Assembly: GCA_034231615.1 (NCBI GenBank)
Contig: CM067317.1
Coordinates: 16,692,264 to 16,756,263, forward strand
DNA from: Meghimatium bilineatum
Lineage: Eukaryota > Mollusca > Gastropoda > Stylommatophora > Philomycidae
Length of the DNA: 64,000 nt
Direction: 5' to 3'
Below, in pieces: positions 1-10,890 of the stretch. The notes under the pieces were generated by a model that was given only the letters and a program-made list of their open reading frames with translations, was not told where the DNA came from and ran no database searches. Both the position numbers and the translations under genes were made by a program. Position 1 is the first letter of the stretch; every line of letters starts with the position of its first letter.

Positions 1-912
1 ATCTACATGTCTTTCTGTCTGTGTACATATGTCTGTCTTGTCCATAACTATCTCTAATTTACACATTTAAGTTCCATATGATTTTATATAGGCCTTATAT
101 ACTTATACTTTATATATATATATATTATTACTTGCATTTCCATCTTATTATTTGGCTGAGCATGGGTTTATTGTTTTAGAGAATTTACTATCTAAGATGA
201 GGAACTGATTTCATATAACCGAACGTGACGATTTACGACTGTTTTTAACGAAAGCTGAACCCGATTTAACAAACTTATAAAAGTACATCAGGCTTTTCCT
301 TCACATTAATCTGTTTGTTTTAATTTATAAATTCGAAATCAACTATTTTCAAATACATACTGTGGTGTTTTAATTATTACAATAATAGTCTTACTAATAT
401 AACGTAATCTCTTACTATGTTTTCCTAGTGTTCATATTTAGACCATTGAATGACACTGTGCATAATGTTACTTGGGCATACACTTTACAATCTCTACATA
501 CGGGCTATGTTTCATCAACATTGGTCTACCAATAACTGTGTTCACGAAGAAGCACATAGTGAGCACAACATTTTCAATAATTTAACGGCGAAAAATTCAA
601 ACGGCGTCAACGTGGAAAATTGTTATAACGAGGGGAGTTGGAGGAGGGCCTTTACAACATTTATGTCTTGGACGGGTGATCCGAAAATGTTTGAGAGCCT
701 ATGGTCTAAATAATAATCTCAGTATTTAAGTTAGCACTAAAGTGTTCACTATAATATTATATTTTGCCACAAATAACAATAAGGTTAGCGTCTTCATACT
801 GTATTGTTGTTTTATATGAACATTAACATTACCATCCACAACTATTAACAATTATTAACTTTCCTACACATTTAATATAAACATAATGTGTGTTGCCTTT
901 TTATTTCCACAG
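1..912. other. No recognisable gene
   Basis: AT-rich sequence without a recognisable exon, transposon or tandem array. An 87-codon open frame from 450 has no visible domain, signal peptide or splice context and is not called. If the short exon at 913 is real, this is intron or upstream flank of the EGF/WAP gene. Confidence 0.4.
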
Positions 913-925
913 TACGATGACACGG
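913..925 (+). CDS. Candidate 13-nt microexon of the EGF/WAP gene
   Basis: A pyrimidine-rich acceptor (tttttatttccacag) is followed by 13 nt and a consensus donor (ggtaag). Read in phase 0 it gives Tyr-Asp-Asp-Thr plus one base, so it leaves in phase 1. That is the phase with which the first EGF exon at 4201 begins, and that exon opens with a very similar Tyr-Asp-Asp-Tyr. The match in phase and peptide is suggestive, but exons this short arise by chance, and no upstream phase-0 signal-peptide exon was found in the window. Transcript data would decide. Confidence 0.3.
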
Positions 926-1465
926 GTAAGCATGCGTGTAGATGTATTATATAAAGGCAAACTACTTTTTCTTGTGTGGTAATTTATATTTTAAATGAAT
1001 GAAATATGGCTTTTATGTTGTATTTGTTCAGAAGATAGCCCCAAAAATGAATTAACGCACCAAACATGAATACGCCAAGTTGGGGGATTATCAGTGGTAG
1101 TCACGATTGAAAGCAAGCTGAGAGAACGAATTATAAAAACTGGAATTTATATTCTTTAGATAAATGTTATTAGACTGGCACTGAAATCAGAGAGACTTCA
1201 GAACTAGCCTAAAAGATTTTGAAGCTGCCGTCAAGTTTTGTGGAGACTATCGGAAGTCAAACAAATTTTAGATAAACATAAAAACTGTATTGAAATATCT
1301 GAGCTTCGATACAAGTGAATAAAAATGGTAGGAGTAACTAGAAGAGATATGGTTGATAGTCAGATGACTGTCACCTACCCTGTTTAGATTCATGCTCTCT
1401 GCTATATTGGATGATGCTTTCAGAGATATTGACTTAGGAGTAGACATATATCGCATTCATGGAAA

Positions 1466-1796
1466 ATTGTTCAACATTTGGCATCTTCGAACACAAAACA
1501 ATCAAAATTGTTCAACATTTGGCATCTTCGAACACAAAACAATCAAAATTGTTCAACATTTGGCATCTTCGAACACAAAACAATCAAAATTGTTCAACAT
1601 TTGGCATCTTCGAACACAAAACAATCAAAATTGTTCAACATTTGGCATCTTCGAACACAAAACAATCAAAATTGTTCAACATTTGGCATCTTCGAACACA
1701 AAACAATCAAAATTGTTCAACATTTGGCATCTTCGAACACAAAACAATCAAAATTGTTCAACATTTGGCATCTTCGAACACAAAACAATCAAAATA
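1466..1796. repeat. 41-bp minisatellite, about 8 copies
   Basis: Near-perfect direct repeats with a 41-bp period (for example 1466 and 1507), each containing ttcgaacacaaaacaatc. Because 41 is not a multiple of three, the array is open in all three forward frames with the same peptides rotating. That explains the overlapping open frames here without any gene. Confidence 0.95.
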
Positions 1797-1889
1797 CACA
1801 TCATCAGGAATCTCCTATTTTCTGTGACAAATTGCAAACTTTGAGGCTGAACTAAAATTATTGACATATTCTACAACGCCCGTACCAAC

Positions 1890-2690
1890 TTTAGGCTTAC
1901 TATTAAAATATCGAAAACAGAAGTCATGTAACAACCAGACCTGGACAAATATATCACGAGCCCTGCATAAAGGTAAATGGGGTATCACTGAAAGTTGTGA
2001 ATAGATTCATATACTTAGGTAGTACACTATCACAAAATACCCCCGTAGATGATTAAATGTGTAACAGGATCACCAAACCAAGCAGCACGTTTGGCAGATT
2101 GCACGAGATGTGTGGCATAGAAATGACATTAACCTTCAGCAAAGCCAAAAGTGTATAGAACAGTGGTACTCCCAGTGATGTTATACGCTGGTGAACATGG
2201 ACTGTGTATAGACGACACTTGAGGACGCTTAATCACACAATTTATTTCAGAAATGTTATGAACTTCAAATGGCAAGGTAAGATCTGGATATCGCTGTCCT
2301 TAACAGATCTGGTATCTCTAGAATTGACACTATTCTGATACAGATTCGTTAAGCAAGTCATATAGTACGTATGCCAGAACATCGCCTGCCAAAGATACTT
2401 CTCTATGTTGAGCTGGAGAAGGGTAAACGATCTCAAGGTGGCCAAAAGAAGCGCTACAAGGACTTATTAAAAACCTCACTGAAAGCGTTTGAAATAGACC
2501 AAAGCACAAAGAACTTGCACAAAATAGATCCAAATGGCGATCTACAGTCAAAAAGAGCGCATTGTCTTGTGAAAAGAGGAGAAATACTGCAGCCCAACAA
2601 CGGAGCCCTTCAACCGTGGCATGAAGAGACTTTCAGACTTAAACTAAGAAAAAAAACCCCATTCCCAAAGGTTCTTTAACGATACTGGTT
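1890..2690 (+). pseudogene. Decayed non-LTR retrotransposon, reverse transcriptase C-terminal part
   Basis: Broken translation retains the order typical of the end of a LINE reverse transcriptase: a SKTEVM-like stretch, a YLGSTLS-like stretch, a V-LPV-LYG-like stretch, then from about 2371 a run reading MPEHRLPKILLYVELEKGKR. Many stops and frameshifts separate these. The last part is an open frame of about 100 codons (2371-2679) but is only the tail domain. It runs directly into an inverted Tc1 transposase relic. The LINE clade cannot be fixed by eye. Confidence 0.75.
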
Positions 2691-3106
2691 TGCCCACTGC
2701 AGTCGGTTCTGGCGATGCTAGTCCGTAAGAACACGACCTCTGTAGGGTCTTCTAGCCCACAGATCAGCGTCATGTAGACGGTTTCTGACCGTTTGATCTG
2801 AAAATCGATAAGCTGATGACATTGATTGGACTATGAAAGACGCAGATGCAAATACATTCCTGGGGTGACGCAGCAGTATGAAGCAGTCTTCGACAACTGT
2901 TGCGACTCTGGGTCTTTAAAAGCATGGCCGGCTGCCACTGAACCAGTTTGTTGAAATCGCCTACAAACGCGACTAATGTTGCTTCTAAACATATTAAATT
3001 GTCTGACCACTACACATTGTGATTGTCCCGTCTGTAAGAGTCCAATGATGATGTATCGTTGTTGTGTAGAGCTATGAGCCATACGATGTGAGTACTGAAT
3101 TCTCAA
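2686..3106 (-). pseudogene. Tc1/mariner transposase N-terminal relic
   Basis: On the minus strand the frame from 3106 reads like the paired helix-turn-helix DNA-binding region of Tc1-like transposases: a QQRYIIIGLLQTGQSQ stretch, then FNMFRSNISRVCRRFQQTG. After a frameshift the sequence down to about 2690 resumes with TVRNRLHDADLWARRPYRG and HRQNRLQWANQYR, which match the region before the catalytic DDE core. No catalytic domain or terminal inverted repeat is seen, so this is a fragment. Confidence 0.8.
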
Positions 3107-3623
3107 CTGAATTTATTCGAGAACCATCAATATTTTATAAACATTCAATAATATGCTCATGGAGTTTTGTGTTCAGTAAGCTTCACGGGATTCTCATGAA
3201 TCTGTCACGAGTTATTGTCAAACATGTTGTTTTGACCTCTTTCATGACCTCAGGAATCTTGAGGTGAGTACAATTCAGATAACCACGAGAAATTAATGAC
3301 CAAGTGGACACAATAGATAGATGAATGATGTCAAATCAGTGAATATCATATATAAAAGTACTCCAAAAAGTAGCTTTTCTTTTTTTTAATAGTATATATT
3401 ATCCACGGCTTAAAGAGATTTGCATGAGTATTACAGTTAACTATAACAAGCATATATGTTTTTGTGGATATAGAGGGATTAGTGAGACGGTATCACAATT
3501 CCAACTTGGACACACTATATCTAGCTCAGCTCGCAGTCGAGCTACGTCGACCATCTTATGTTAGACTGGTAATGCCGCGAACTATATAGTGGTCCCTAAA
3601 AGTTTAACAACATCAGTTTAAAT
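3107..3623. other. Unassigned intronic or intergenic DNA
   Basis: No exon, repeat array or transposon signature recognised. Confidence 0.4.
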
Positions 3624-3832
3624 CTGCCCGGCTCAGTGGTGGAGTGGTACAGCGCATCTGTGGCGGCCAAGGAATCGAGTTTGATCCAGGCCACAGGAAA
3701 TTGTACATCCCTACCGTTCAGAAAACAATGGGAAACTACTGATCGTATCTATGTTGCCTAGAAAATCACTACAGCCAAACAATTATGGGTTAATGGCTAC
3801 GTCCTTAGTAGGATATGCTACGAATTTATTTT
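3624..3832 (+). mobile_element. tRNA-derived SINE, family A, copy 1
   Basis: The 5' part resembles a tRNA: a box A-like gctcagtggtggagtgg and, about 35 nt on, a box B-like gagtttgatccagg. A tRNA-unrelated body follows, with tgcctagaaaatcac and a 3' end containing tacgtccttagtaggatatg. The same head, body and tail occur at 56110-56317, and a copy without box B at 36401-36543. This identifies a dispersed family of about 205 bp. Confidence 0.75.
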
Positions 3833-3867
3833 AGTTTAAATGAAATTAGAATAGAATGGGTTACTCC

Positions 3868-4110
3868 ATGAATAATGTTTTTCCATAAATAATATATTTT
3901 TCCATACAGAATGTGTTTTTCCATACAAAATATGTTTTTTCCATACAGAATATGTTTTTTCCATACAGAATATATTTTTCCATACAGAATATGTTTTTCC
4001 ATACAGAATATGTTTTTTCCATACAGAATATGTTTTTTCCATACAGAATATGATTTTTCCATACAGAATATGTTTTTCCATACAGAATATGTTTTTCCAT
4101 ACAGAATATG
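3868..4110. repeat. 19-20-bp minisatellite, about 12 copies
   Basis: Repeats of ttttccatacagaatatg with one-base length variation in the T run. All open frames across it on both strands are repeat artefacts. Confidence 0.95.
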
Positions 4111-4200
4111 TTTCGAGTTTAATAATTTATTTTAATTATTTTCTGTGAGATGGTCTATAATGTCCAGATAGCCATATCATGTCATTGACTTTTATCTCAG

Positions 4201-4332
4201 ATTACGATGATTACCGAGCATGCAAGAAAGTCAAATGTCATAACGGAGGGTACTGTGAAACGAAAGATTCAGGAAAAGCCTACTGTGTCTGTCCTTCGGG
4301 CTACACAGGTTCTAACTGCCAAAGTAAAAAAG
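4201..4332 (+). CDS. EGF-like domain exon (first of the gene in this window)
   Basis: The exon follows tttatctcag and ends at aaaaaag|gtattt, entering and leaving in phase 1. It encodes a short acidic lead (YDDYRA) and one EGF-like domain, with the six cysteines spaced C-x4-C-x5-C-x10-C-x1-C-x8-C and NGGYC and CPSGYTG signatures. The third loop is two residues longer than in the downstream array exons, so it is the most divergent EGF exon here. EGF domains of this type are extracellular, held by three disulphides, and mediate protein contacts. No Asp/Asn consensus for beta-hydroxylation and calcium binding is evident. Upstream signal-peptide exons were not identified. Confidence 0.9.
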
Positions 4333-4929
4333 GTATTTAAATGTCCTTTTTCGGTTTTACTATAGCAGCATAACCAGAAATACACTTTTGTAAGTCATAA
4401 GTTATAGAGAAAAATCCCAAGTCGAAGAAGTTTTGAAGAACTGGCGTCATGGCAATCTATGTAGATCTATAGATGCTGAGTTTCTTTCAGCGATGATCCG
4501 AGTATGTTTAACGATCCATAGTTGCGCTGTATTTTCATGTGCACACTCTCTCCCTTTCTTAATCAACTCATGCTTGAATCCGCTCCTGCAGTCTTTGGAC
4601 TACACATTCGTCCTAGGCAGTAGTATCCTCAAATACGCAATAAGAATAGATTATAGAGTGCAGAATAGTTCCTGATGATGAACAGCGATAGAGTTTATGA
4701 GAAAATTTCAAGCTCTCATCACAGAGGAAGACGGCGTAATCAAAGTAACTTTGTTTGGTTTCTTCAATCCTCGGGATTTACGATCAATCGATCTCTTGTA
4801 TTCTTTTCTTCAATAATTTTAGGGGACTGTAGAGTTTCTCAGATATGTTTGATATTTACTCAGACACGAGCTCTCAGGAATGTAAATAATGGTAAACAAT
4901 ATATATATATAATGGTTGTCTAATGTCTA
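4333..4929. other. Intron sequence
   Basis: Nothing recognised. Two short open frames at 4433-4675 and 4675-4923 have no domain or splice context. Confidence 0.4.
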
Positions 4930-5240
4930 TTGTCTTTCCCCAGGTGAATGATTGTTGATCGCATTCATATTTGCCGTTAAGCGTAGGGGTGGGAGCTTAA
5001 TCTGTCGTTCCAAGGCCAGATGTGTCGCCGAGGTTGCATTTAGTACATGTTTTTTTAATGCTATCTTGATGTTTTCTATCCACCGTTTTCTTGGTCTACC
5101 TTTCGCTTTACTCCCGGATATTCTTGTATTATATGCTCGTATTTGTAATTGGTTTGGCTTCATTCTCATAAGGTGACCGAACCATTTTACTTGCTGTCTC
5201 TCAATATGTTCGGTACATCATATTATACCAACTCTTTTCC
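4930..5240 (-). pseudogene. LINE reverse transcriptase C-terminal relic
   Basis: The minus-strand translation ends with a pattern common at the end of LINE polyproteins: HLMRMKPNQLQIRAYNTR, then KGRPRKRWIENIKIAL. A second relic of the same type lies at 54905-55235 (LMRMKPYLPATSAYN). It is 5'-truncated and inside the intron, so it is not part of the host gene. Confidence 0.7.
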
Positions 5241-5261
5241 TAATTTCTTATATAATGGTTA

Positions 5262-5392
<131 letters not shown>

Positions 5393-5477
5393 GAACTAAG
5401 GGCAAACGATAACTTAATATGTAGTAGTTTAAACAGAAACATTAACAAATGCTGAAGACCGCCATCAAATATACATA

Positions 5478-5730
5478 ACTGTATTATTGCTTAATCGTGT
5501 ATTAATGAACATCAACCAATATACTTGTACGTGCATTTATTAATTAAAATTAACCAATATGTGTTTACGTACATGTATATTATTGCTTAATCGTGTATTA
5601 ATGAACATCAAACAGTATACTTGTACGTATATTTATATTATTGCAAATAGTGTATTAGTGAACATCAAACAATATATTTGTACGTACATTTATACTATTG
5701 CTTCATAATGTATTGTTTAATGAACAGTTA
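5478..5730. repeat. About 60-bp degenerate tandem repeat, 4 copies
   Basis: Diverged copies sharing attgcttaatcgtgtatta and tatacttgtacgt, lying in the intron just before the Cys-rich exon. Confidence 0.8.
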
Positions 5731-5800
5731 ATTTTAATATTAATTTTTTAACTCTTACAATATTATTGTTTTGCTGAATTATATACTATTTCTTCAACAG

Positions 5801-5932
5801 GTCCAACTCTGAGCATAGAGAATTTGAAGTGCAACAGCTCGTGTTCGACGGCAACGTCATGCCGTGTCTGTCTTCCCTGTGAATCATGTGTCTTTGAGTC
5901 TCTGTGTCTGACATATGAAGCATTGATCAATG
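5801..5932 (+). CDS. Cys-rich exon, copy 1
   Basis: Acceptor atttcttcaacag, donor atg|gtgag, phase 1 in and out, 132 nt. It encodes a lead GPTLSIENLK followed by a compact eight-cysteine segment: CNSSCSTATSCRVCLPC, then ESCVFESLC, then LTYEALIN. I do not recognise it as a named domain. A clear paralogue lies at 31926-32051 with all eight cysteines, the CRxCLxCExC core and the ESLCL ending kept. There it is followed by an exon holding a second Cys-rich segment and the start of a WAP domain. The equivalent next exon is not visible here (see 8000-8099). Secreted and disulphide-bonded by inference. Confidence 0.85.
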
Positions 5933-6224
5933 GTGAGATATTATTTGATTGAAATTACTAGTTTTGAATTGTGTGTATTTTCTGCTTGCTCATCAATAAT
6001 ACCATTTTTACACACATGTGTGTTCAATATTTTTTTTTGAAAGATAGCGCTGGATATCAGGTATGCCATATTGGCTATTTTACTGTCAAACTTTACAGAA
6101 TATGGCAATTTTTAAATGTCTCTGGCCATGAAATGTATTCTTTGACCATGTTTGTATTTTGACTATGAAAAGGTATCAATTTTTTTAAATATATGTGCAT
6201 GTTAAATTTCTATGATATGAAAAC

Positions 6225-6715
6225 TTTGGTTAACATAATGATGGTAGTTGCTACACTATCACATAATGATGGTAGTTGTTACACTATCACATAATGATGG
6301 TAGTTTCTACACTATCACATAATGATGGTAGTTGTTACACTATCACATAATGATGGTAGTTGTTACACTATCACATAATGATGGTAGTTGTTACACTATC
6401 ACATAAACATGGTAGTTGTTACACTATCACATAATGATGGTAGTTTCTACACTATCACATAATGATGGTAGTTGTTACACTATCACATAATGATGGTAGT
6501 TTCTACACTATCACATAATGATGGTAGTTGTTACACTATCACATAATGATGGTAGTTGTTACACTATCACATAATGATGGTAGTTGTTACACTATCACAT
6601 AATGATGGTAGTTGTTACACTATCACATAATGATGGTAGTTGTTACACTATCACATAATGATGGTAGTTGTTACACTATCACATAATGATGGTAGTTGCT
6701 ACACTATCACATAGT
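6225..6715. repeat. 28-bp minisatellite, about 17 copies
   Basis: Repeats containing atgatggtagttgttacac with few variants (tttctacac, ttgctacac). Homogeneous, intronic. Confidence 0.97.
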
Positions 6716-7209
6716 GATGGCAGTTGTTACGACTGGTGTTGTTACACCATCTCATAATTATGATGTATTAAGTCGATGAAGTCCATCATTAACAAACATC
6801 ACATTTGAATGGCAACGCTATCTCATAGAAACAAACTTTCTGTTACACATTTGGTATTAGTATAAGAATAATGTTTGGAAATACTGCTTGGTTGAGGAGA
6901 GGTGTGGGCTTCTATAAATAAAAATGGCTACAAGCTATGTTTAAGAATCATATTTTGATGTTAAGTTTATATTTAGATACTGCTACAATCATAAAGGATT
7001 TCTTTTTCTGTATGTTTTATATATCCTGTCTGCCGAAAGAAGAAGGTGACAGGTTCGAACTCTCCACAACCCCCCCCCCCCTCCAAATCTTCAGCCCAGA
7101 TGCGAAACTAAAAGCGTTTTAACAGTTTTCAAACTAAAAACGAGAACATGACACACACGCAAATTTTAATTTATTGTTATGTGTGTTGAATACATTATTA
7201 TATAAATCT
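6716..7209. other. Intron sequence
   Basis: Nothing recognised apart from a short poly-C run near 7070. Confidence 0.4.
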
Positions 7210-7560
7210 GGGACGTGTAGTTTAATCACGAGCAACACTCCCTCCAAGCTTCATTGCTGTGTGGCCACGAACGTCGAATGTGAGTATATAAATATATGTG
7301 TTCATTTCCCGTCGAATACGGTGTATATGGTGATGTGTGTTCTCATTGAAACAGTTGTTCTCCAGCTTGAGTGATGTTGATGTTGCTGCGTGTATTTCTT
7401 GTATGTTGTTGAAAGACATAGTCATACCTTCTTTGGTAGTTGATCTGCGATGGGTTTCTTTGTCTTCCTCTCTTTCATTTGGTACCCATTTTAATGTTTG
7501 TAGTGGCCCTATATTTTCATTAATTCTAAATACATGTTCTATATAAGTCCATAGTTGTGT
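7210..7560 (-). pseudogene. LINE 3' coding relic
   Basis: The minus-strand open frame contains QLWTYIEHVFRINENIGPLQ, then LKWVPNEREEDKETH and, nearer the end, STSLKLENNCF. This is the pattern of the C-terminal tail of a LINE reverse transcriptase, with arginines apparently lost in the GRPR-type region. The plus-strand stretch looks faintly cysteine-rich and was rejected as a WAP exon. Confidence 0.6.
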
Positions 7561-7803
7561 TGTTGTTGTTGTTGTAGAAACATCTTGTGTTTGGTGTTTT
7601 CTCTTGCTTGTATTACTTGAGTTTATGACAGCCAATATTTACGAATTTACTACGACAGCTATTTAAAATGAATGTAATTTCTTTTCCAGTACTTTTGTGA
7701 TTTTTCAGAAGTAGAGTGATGTTCACAACAGTTATTATTTCCCGCACGTAATCCAAAGCGTATTCTTAGGAAGTGCTTTTTGCAAAAGTTGCCAAAACCT
7801 CGT

Positions 7804-7921
7804 CTGATTCACGCATTCCAGTAAACGTTCAGAGTGTGATTCACGTCTGATTCACGCATTCCAGTAAACGTTCAGAGTGTGATTCACGTCTGATTCACGC
7901 ATTCCAGTAAACGTTCAGAGT
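7804..7921. repeat. 43-bp direct repeat, 2.7 copies
   Basis: Copies contain cattccagtaaacgttcaga and are nearly identical. They end about 80 bp before the assembly gap. Confidence 0.9.
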
Positions 7922-7999
7922 GAATATAACTTGAAAGAACTTCCTTCATCTGATCTCTCCAAGCATATTCATAAACATCAGGTGTCAACACATAACATC

Positions 8000-8099
8000 N
8001 NNNNNNNNNNNNNNNNNNNNNNNNNNNNNNNNNNNNNNNNNNNNNNNNNNNNNNNNNNNNNNNNNNNNNNNNNNNNNNNNNNNNNNNNNNNNNNNNNNN
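8000..8099. other. Assembly gap (100 N)
   Basis: Exactly 100 unresolved bases, the usual placeholder for a gap of unknown size. It separates the Cys-rich exon at 5801 (leaves in phase 1) from the WAP second-half exon at 8415 (enters in phase 0). An exon with phase 1-to-0, like that at 36079, is needed between them and may be in the missing sequence. Confidence 0.95.
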
Positions 8100-8280
8100 A
8101 ATAGAACTTTCTGTGCACGAATCGGACTCATCGGGCATCTACGAACTCACAAACCAAATTAGTTAATTACCAATTTTAATTATTATATATAAATATTTTT
8201 TTTCATCGCATTTAATGTTTTTTCATGTCATGCTCATCTTCGCTTGCGACGGAGGAACATCATCATAACGATAGATAAAG
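8100..8280 (+). pseudogene. LINE 3' end with C2H2-like tail
   Basis: From the gap edge the frame reads RTFCARIGLIGHLRTHKPN and then a stop, the C2H2-like tail found at the end of some LINE reverse transcriptases. Noncoding tail sequence follows with tcttcgcttgcgacgg. A related tail is at 25560-25860. The upstream part of this element is lost in the gap. Confidence 0.7.
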
Positions 8281-8414
8281 AACTGTTGGACTTAAATTTG
8301 TTGTTATTCAGTGTATTTTTAAGCATACTTGATTCTTTTTCACATAAAATGTTTTTCACCGTTATAATTTATAAATACGATTAATACACATATATTTTCA
8401 ACCATCAGAATCCA

Positions 8415-8520
8415 GAAAGTCAAACGTGTGGTTGCTACACGTGTAAGAGCGACTTTGACTGTGCAGGAAACCTCAAGTGCTGTCAAGGATGTGGTAACAA
8501 ATGCACCAATCCGTATCACG
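8415..8520 (+). CDS. WAP domain, second half, copy 1
   Basis: The exon enters in phase 0 and leaves in phase 1 at tatcacg|gtacg. It encodes ESQTCGCYTCKSDFDCAGNL, then KCCQGCGNKCTNPYH: the last six cysteines of a whey acidic protein four-disulphide core, with the adjacent Cys pair and the Asp-x-Asp-Cys motif. The acceptor could equally be six bases earlier (8409) in the same phase; 8415 gives the better match to the paralogous exon at 40043. The first half of the domain (Pro-Gly-x-Cys-Pro) is not found upstream, so as assembled the exon cannot be joined in frame to 5801. WAP domains commonly act as secreted protease inhibitors or antimicrobial modules; no specific target can be inferred. Confidence 0.85.
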
Positions 8521-8639
8521 GTACGTTTTCCTAATCTTTGTCCAAATACGAGCACCCCGCTCTGCGTGTACTATTGGCTCTATGTGAGCCCACAATTTAT
8601 ATTGTTATAATGTCCCTTTAATTTAATATTTTAGGTAGG

Positions 8640-8860
8640 TCAGTTTTCAATATTCACCAAGTGACATATTCTTTCCAGAACGTAGTCTTTCCTATGGATT
8701 TCTTGAATTCTCCGCGGTCTTGAGCAAGTTGCCTTTGCATCTTCCAGTGACATGCGCAGGCATTCTAGAATGTCTTTTGTCTAACGGCGTCTTGGTCGGC
8801 CTTTACCCCTGTTGCCTTCTATCAAAATGGATCTTTCACTATGGAATATAATTATATTGT
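8640..8860 (-). pseudogene. LINE 3' terminal relic
   Basis: It resembles the 3' end of the minus-strand element at 63185 and that at 62740 (cttggtcggcctttacccct followed by gccttctatc). 5'-truncated, intronic. Confidence 0.6.
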
Positions 8861-9060
8861 ATGGTTGAGCTGCTTGATGTGGTGCTATTTAACACTATCT
8901 GTCCTAAGGAGATTATTATGACTGACTGTGGATATCACCCATTATATACACACAGCCGAGATCAGAGACTATATAAGATATATTGGATAATTGGAAAATA
9001 GCTTATGAAATGAATTACTTGAATATATTTTCTTTGATTTTAATTGGTAACTATGATCAT

Positions 9061-9709
9061 AGGTGGCGTGGCGTGAATTTTTAGAATTGGGACGCAGAGT
9101 AACTGTTTTTTAGTAGTTAGGTAGCTCTTTCCTCTCTCCCTTTTTCCCACCAGATATTTACGACCATATTTAAAACATTAACTAATTTTTTTTTAAACAT
9201 ACACTATATAATCTTGCTATAATATTGAATACGTTCACAGAAAACCTTCAGGATATTATCCAGAACACACTGGCTTATTGACTAACGCACTGTTAGTCAC
9301 TAAATAACATAGTTCCCTACATACAGAACACACTGGCTTATTGACTAACGCACTGTTAGTCACTAAATAAAATAGTTCCCTACATACAGAACAAAAACTA
9401 GCTGCAATTTCGTTGAGATGACGTAATGCAACAGATATGGAATTTCAAATTATGAGAACTTATCTTCATAGATTATTTATAAATATGCTTGGTATGAAGC
9501 CAGCATCTGAACGGACAATTAAAAGATCAAAGGTCAGATCATCAGCAGAAAATGAACGTTGCTAATGTAAACTAAATCCTACTCTGAATACTTTTGGCGT
9601 CAAGGACAGATAATTTTTAAAACCAGAATGAACCTATAATTATCCAATTATCTTTCTGTAATGTTATAGTATATAACCCAGTGTATGTGCTATTGACGCT
9701 ACGCCACTG
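9061..9709. mobile_element. hAT-type MITE with 8-bp target duplication
   Basis: The left end aggtggcgtggcgtgaat is an imperfect inverted match (about 14 of 18) to the right end, whose complement is cagtggcgtagcgtcaat, the form typical of hAT termini. The element is flanked on both sides by atgatcat (9053-9060 and 9710-9717), the 8-bp target duplication size of hAT elements. The 649-bp interior has no coding capacity but includes a direct repeat of about 65 bp (9262-9390). Nonautonomous. Confidence 0.85.
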
Positions 9710-9902
9710 ATGATCATATTGTGTGTCGTTAACCAAAGAATTTCACGGGAAAAGTAAAATGAGTCATTTTAGGAAGATTCTTTTACCAATTATCCAGGAG
9801 GTATGTGTCCGACGATCACGCCACATCCGTATCCTTGTTGGCTACCTCAAGAAGCACATTGCAAATTACGGGCATTGTACGATTATTTTAAGTGACTATA
9901 CA

Positions 9903-10015
9903 CCCAAGTGTCAGAGGTAATCCAAGTGTCAGGGGTAATCCAAGTGTCAGGGGTAATCCAAGTGTTAGGGGTAATCCAAGTGTCAGGGGTAAGTAATTCA
10001 AGTGTCAGGGGCAAT
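9903..10015. repeat. 18-bp minisatellite, about 6 copies
   Basis: Copies of ccaagtgtcaggggtaat with small length changes. Confidence 0.9.
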
Positions 10016-10169
10016 TCAACAAGCTGGAAATATATGGACTTTGTGGTAACATGAATATTAAGGGACAACAAAGAAGACAATAAAAACAGCGGTAGGAAGG
10101 TCATGTTTTTGACTCTTGTTTGTTCGAGTTACATACTGATTAACCAAAAGCACTGTTGCTAACATTGAA

Positions 10170-10385
10170 AGAAACGTACGTCATCACAAGGTGCATACAT
10201 TAAATAAATGACGTTCACACTGACATAAGCGTCACGATAAGAGGTACACATTAAATAAATGACGTTCACACTGAAAAAAAGATTATGTCATGAAAAGGGG
10301 CACACTTTAAATACACGACGCTCACACAGAAAGAAGAGTACGTCATGAAAAGAGGTACACATTAAATAATTGACCCTCACAATGA
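10170..10385. repeat. About 55-bp degenerate tandem repeat, 4 copies
   Basis: Copies share acacattaaataaatgacg and a cacact-gaaa segment, with length variation. Confidence 0.8.
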
Positions 10386-10890
10386 AAATTGACCGTTAAA
10401 TATATCTTACATTTCTCTTCTTCGTTTAGATCCAAATGAATATGAGCAATGAAGCTCTTGTTTCCTATGTGTATGTTTTATGATGGTTGGGTTGGGCGAG
10501 GGGCTGAGTTTTACCCTATTAGATGTAAACTTTGCGCAGTGAGTTCTTATTATTAATTCAGATATATTATGTTTCATTATACGACATCTGATACTTCTAG
10601 TTTTCAACATTACATATTTATATAAATTTGTTTCACTGTGTTGTTGTTTTTTGTTTTTTTTTAAAGAATGTAGTGAGAATTCATTCTATAAGCTAGTACA
10701 ATTTTGTTGGAGATTGCAGTGGCCATCTATTTTGTTCTGTAAGGATATAATTTCTATCAGCCAGCAACTATATCTTGTTATGTGACTAAATTTAAAAGAA
10801 AATATGTTCCACTTGGAAAGCTGCAGGAGTATAAACATAATATATGATTTGGTCCTAGTCACCACTCTCAAATTGTTTCTTCCACCATAG
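10386..10890. other. Intron sequence
   Basis: Nothing recognised before the acceptor at 10889-10890. Confidence 0.4.

Noticed and set aside
450-713. 87-codon open frame near the window start as a first exon
   Set aside because: No hydrophobic leader, no cysteine pattern and no donor in phase with the downstream exons.
1392-1855. Three overlapping forward open frames
   Set aside because: All are the same 41-bp tandem repeat read in three frames.
7174-7300. Cysteine-containing plus-strand frame as the missing WAP first half
   Set aside because: The spacing lacks the Pro-Gly-x-Cys-Pro opening, and the opposite strand reads as the end of a LINE.
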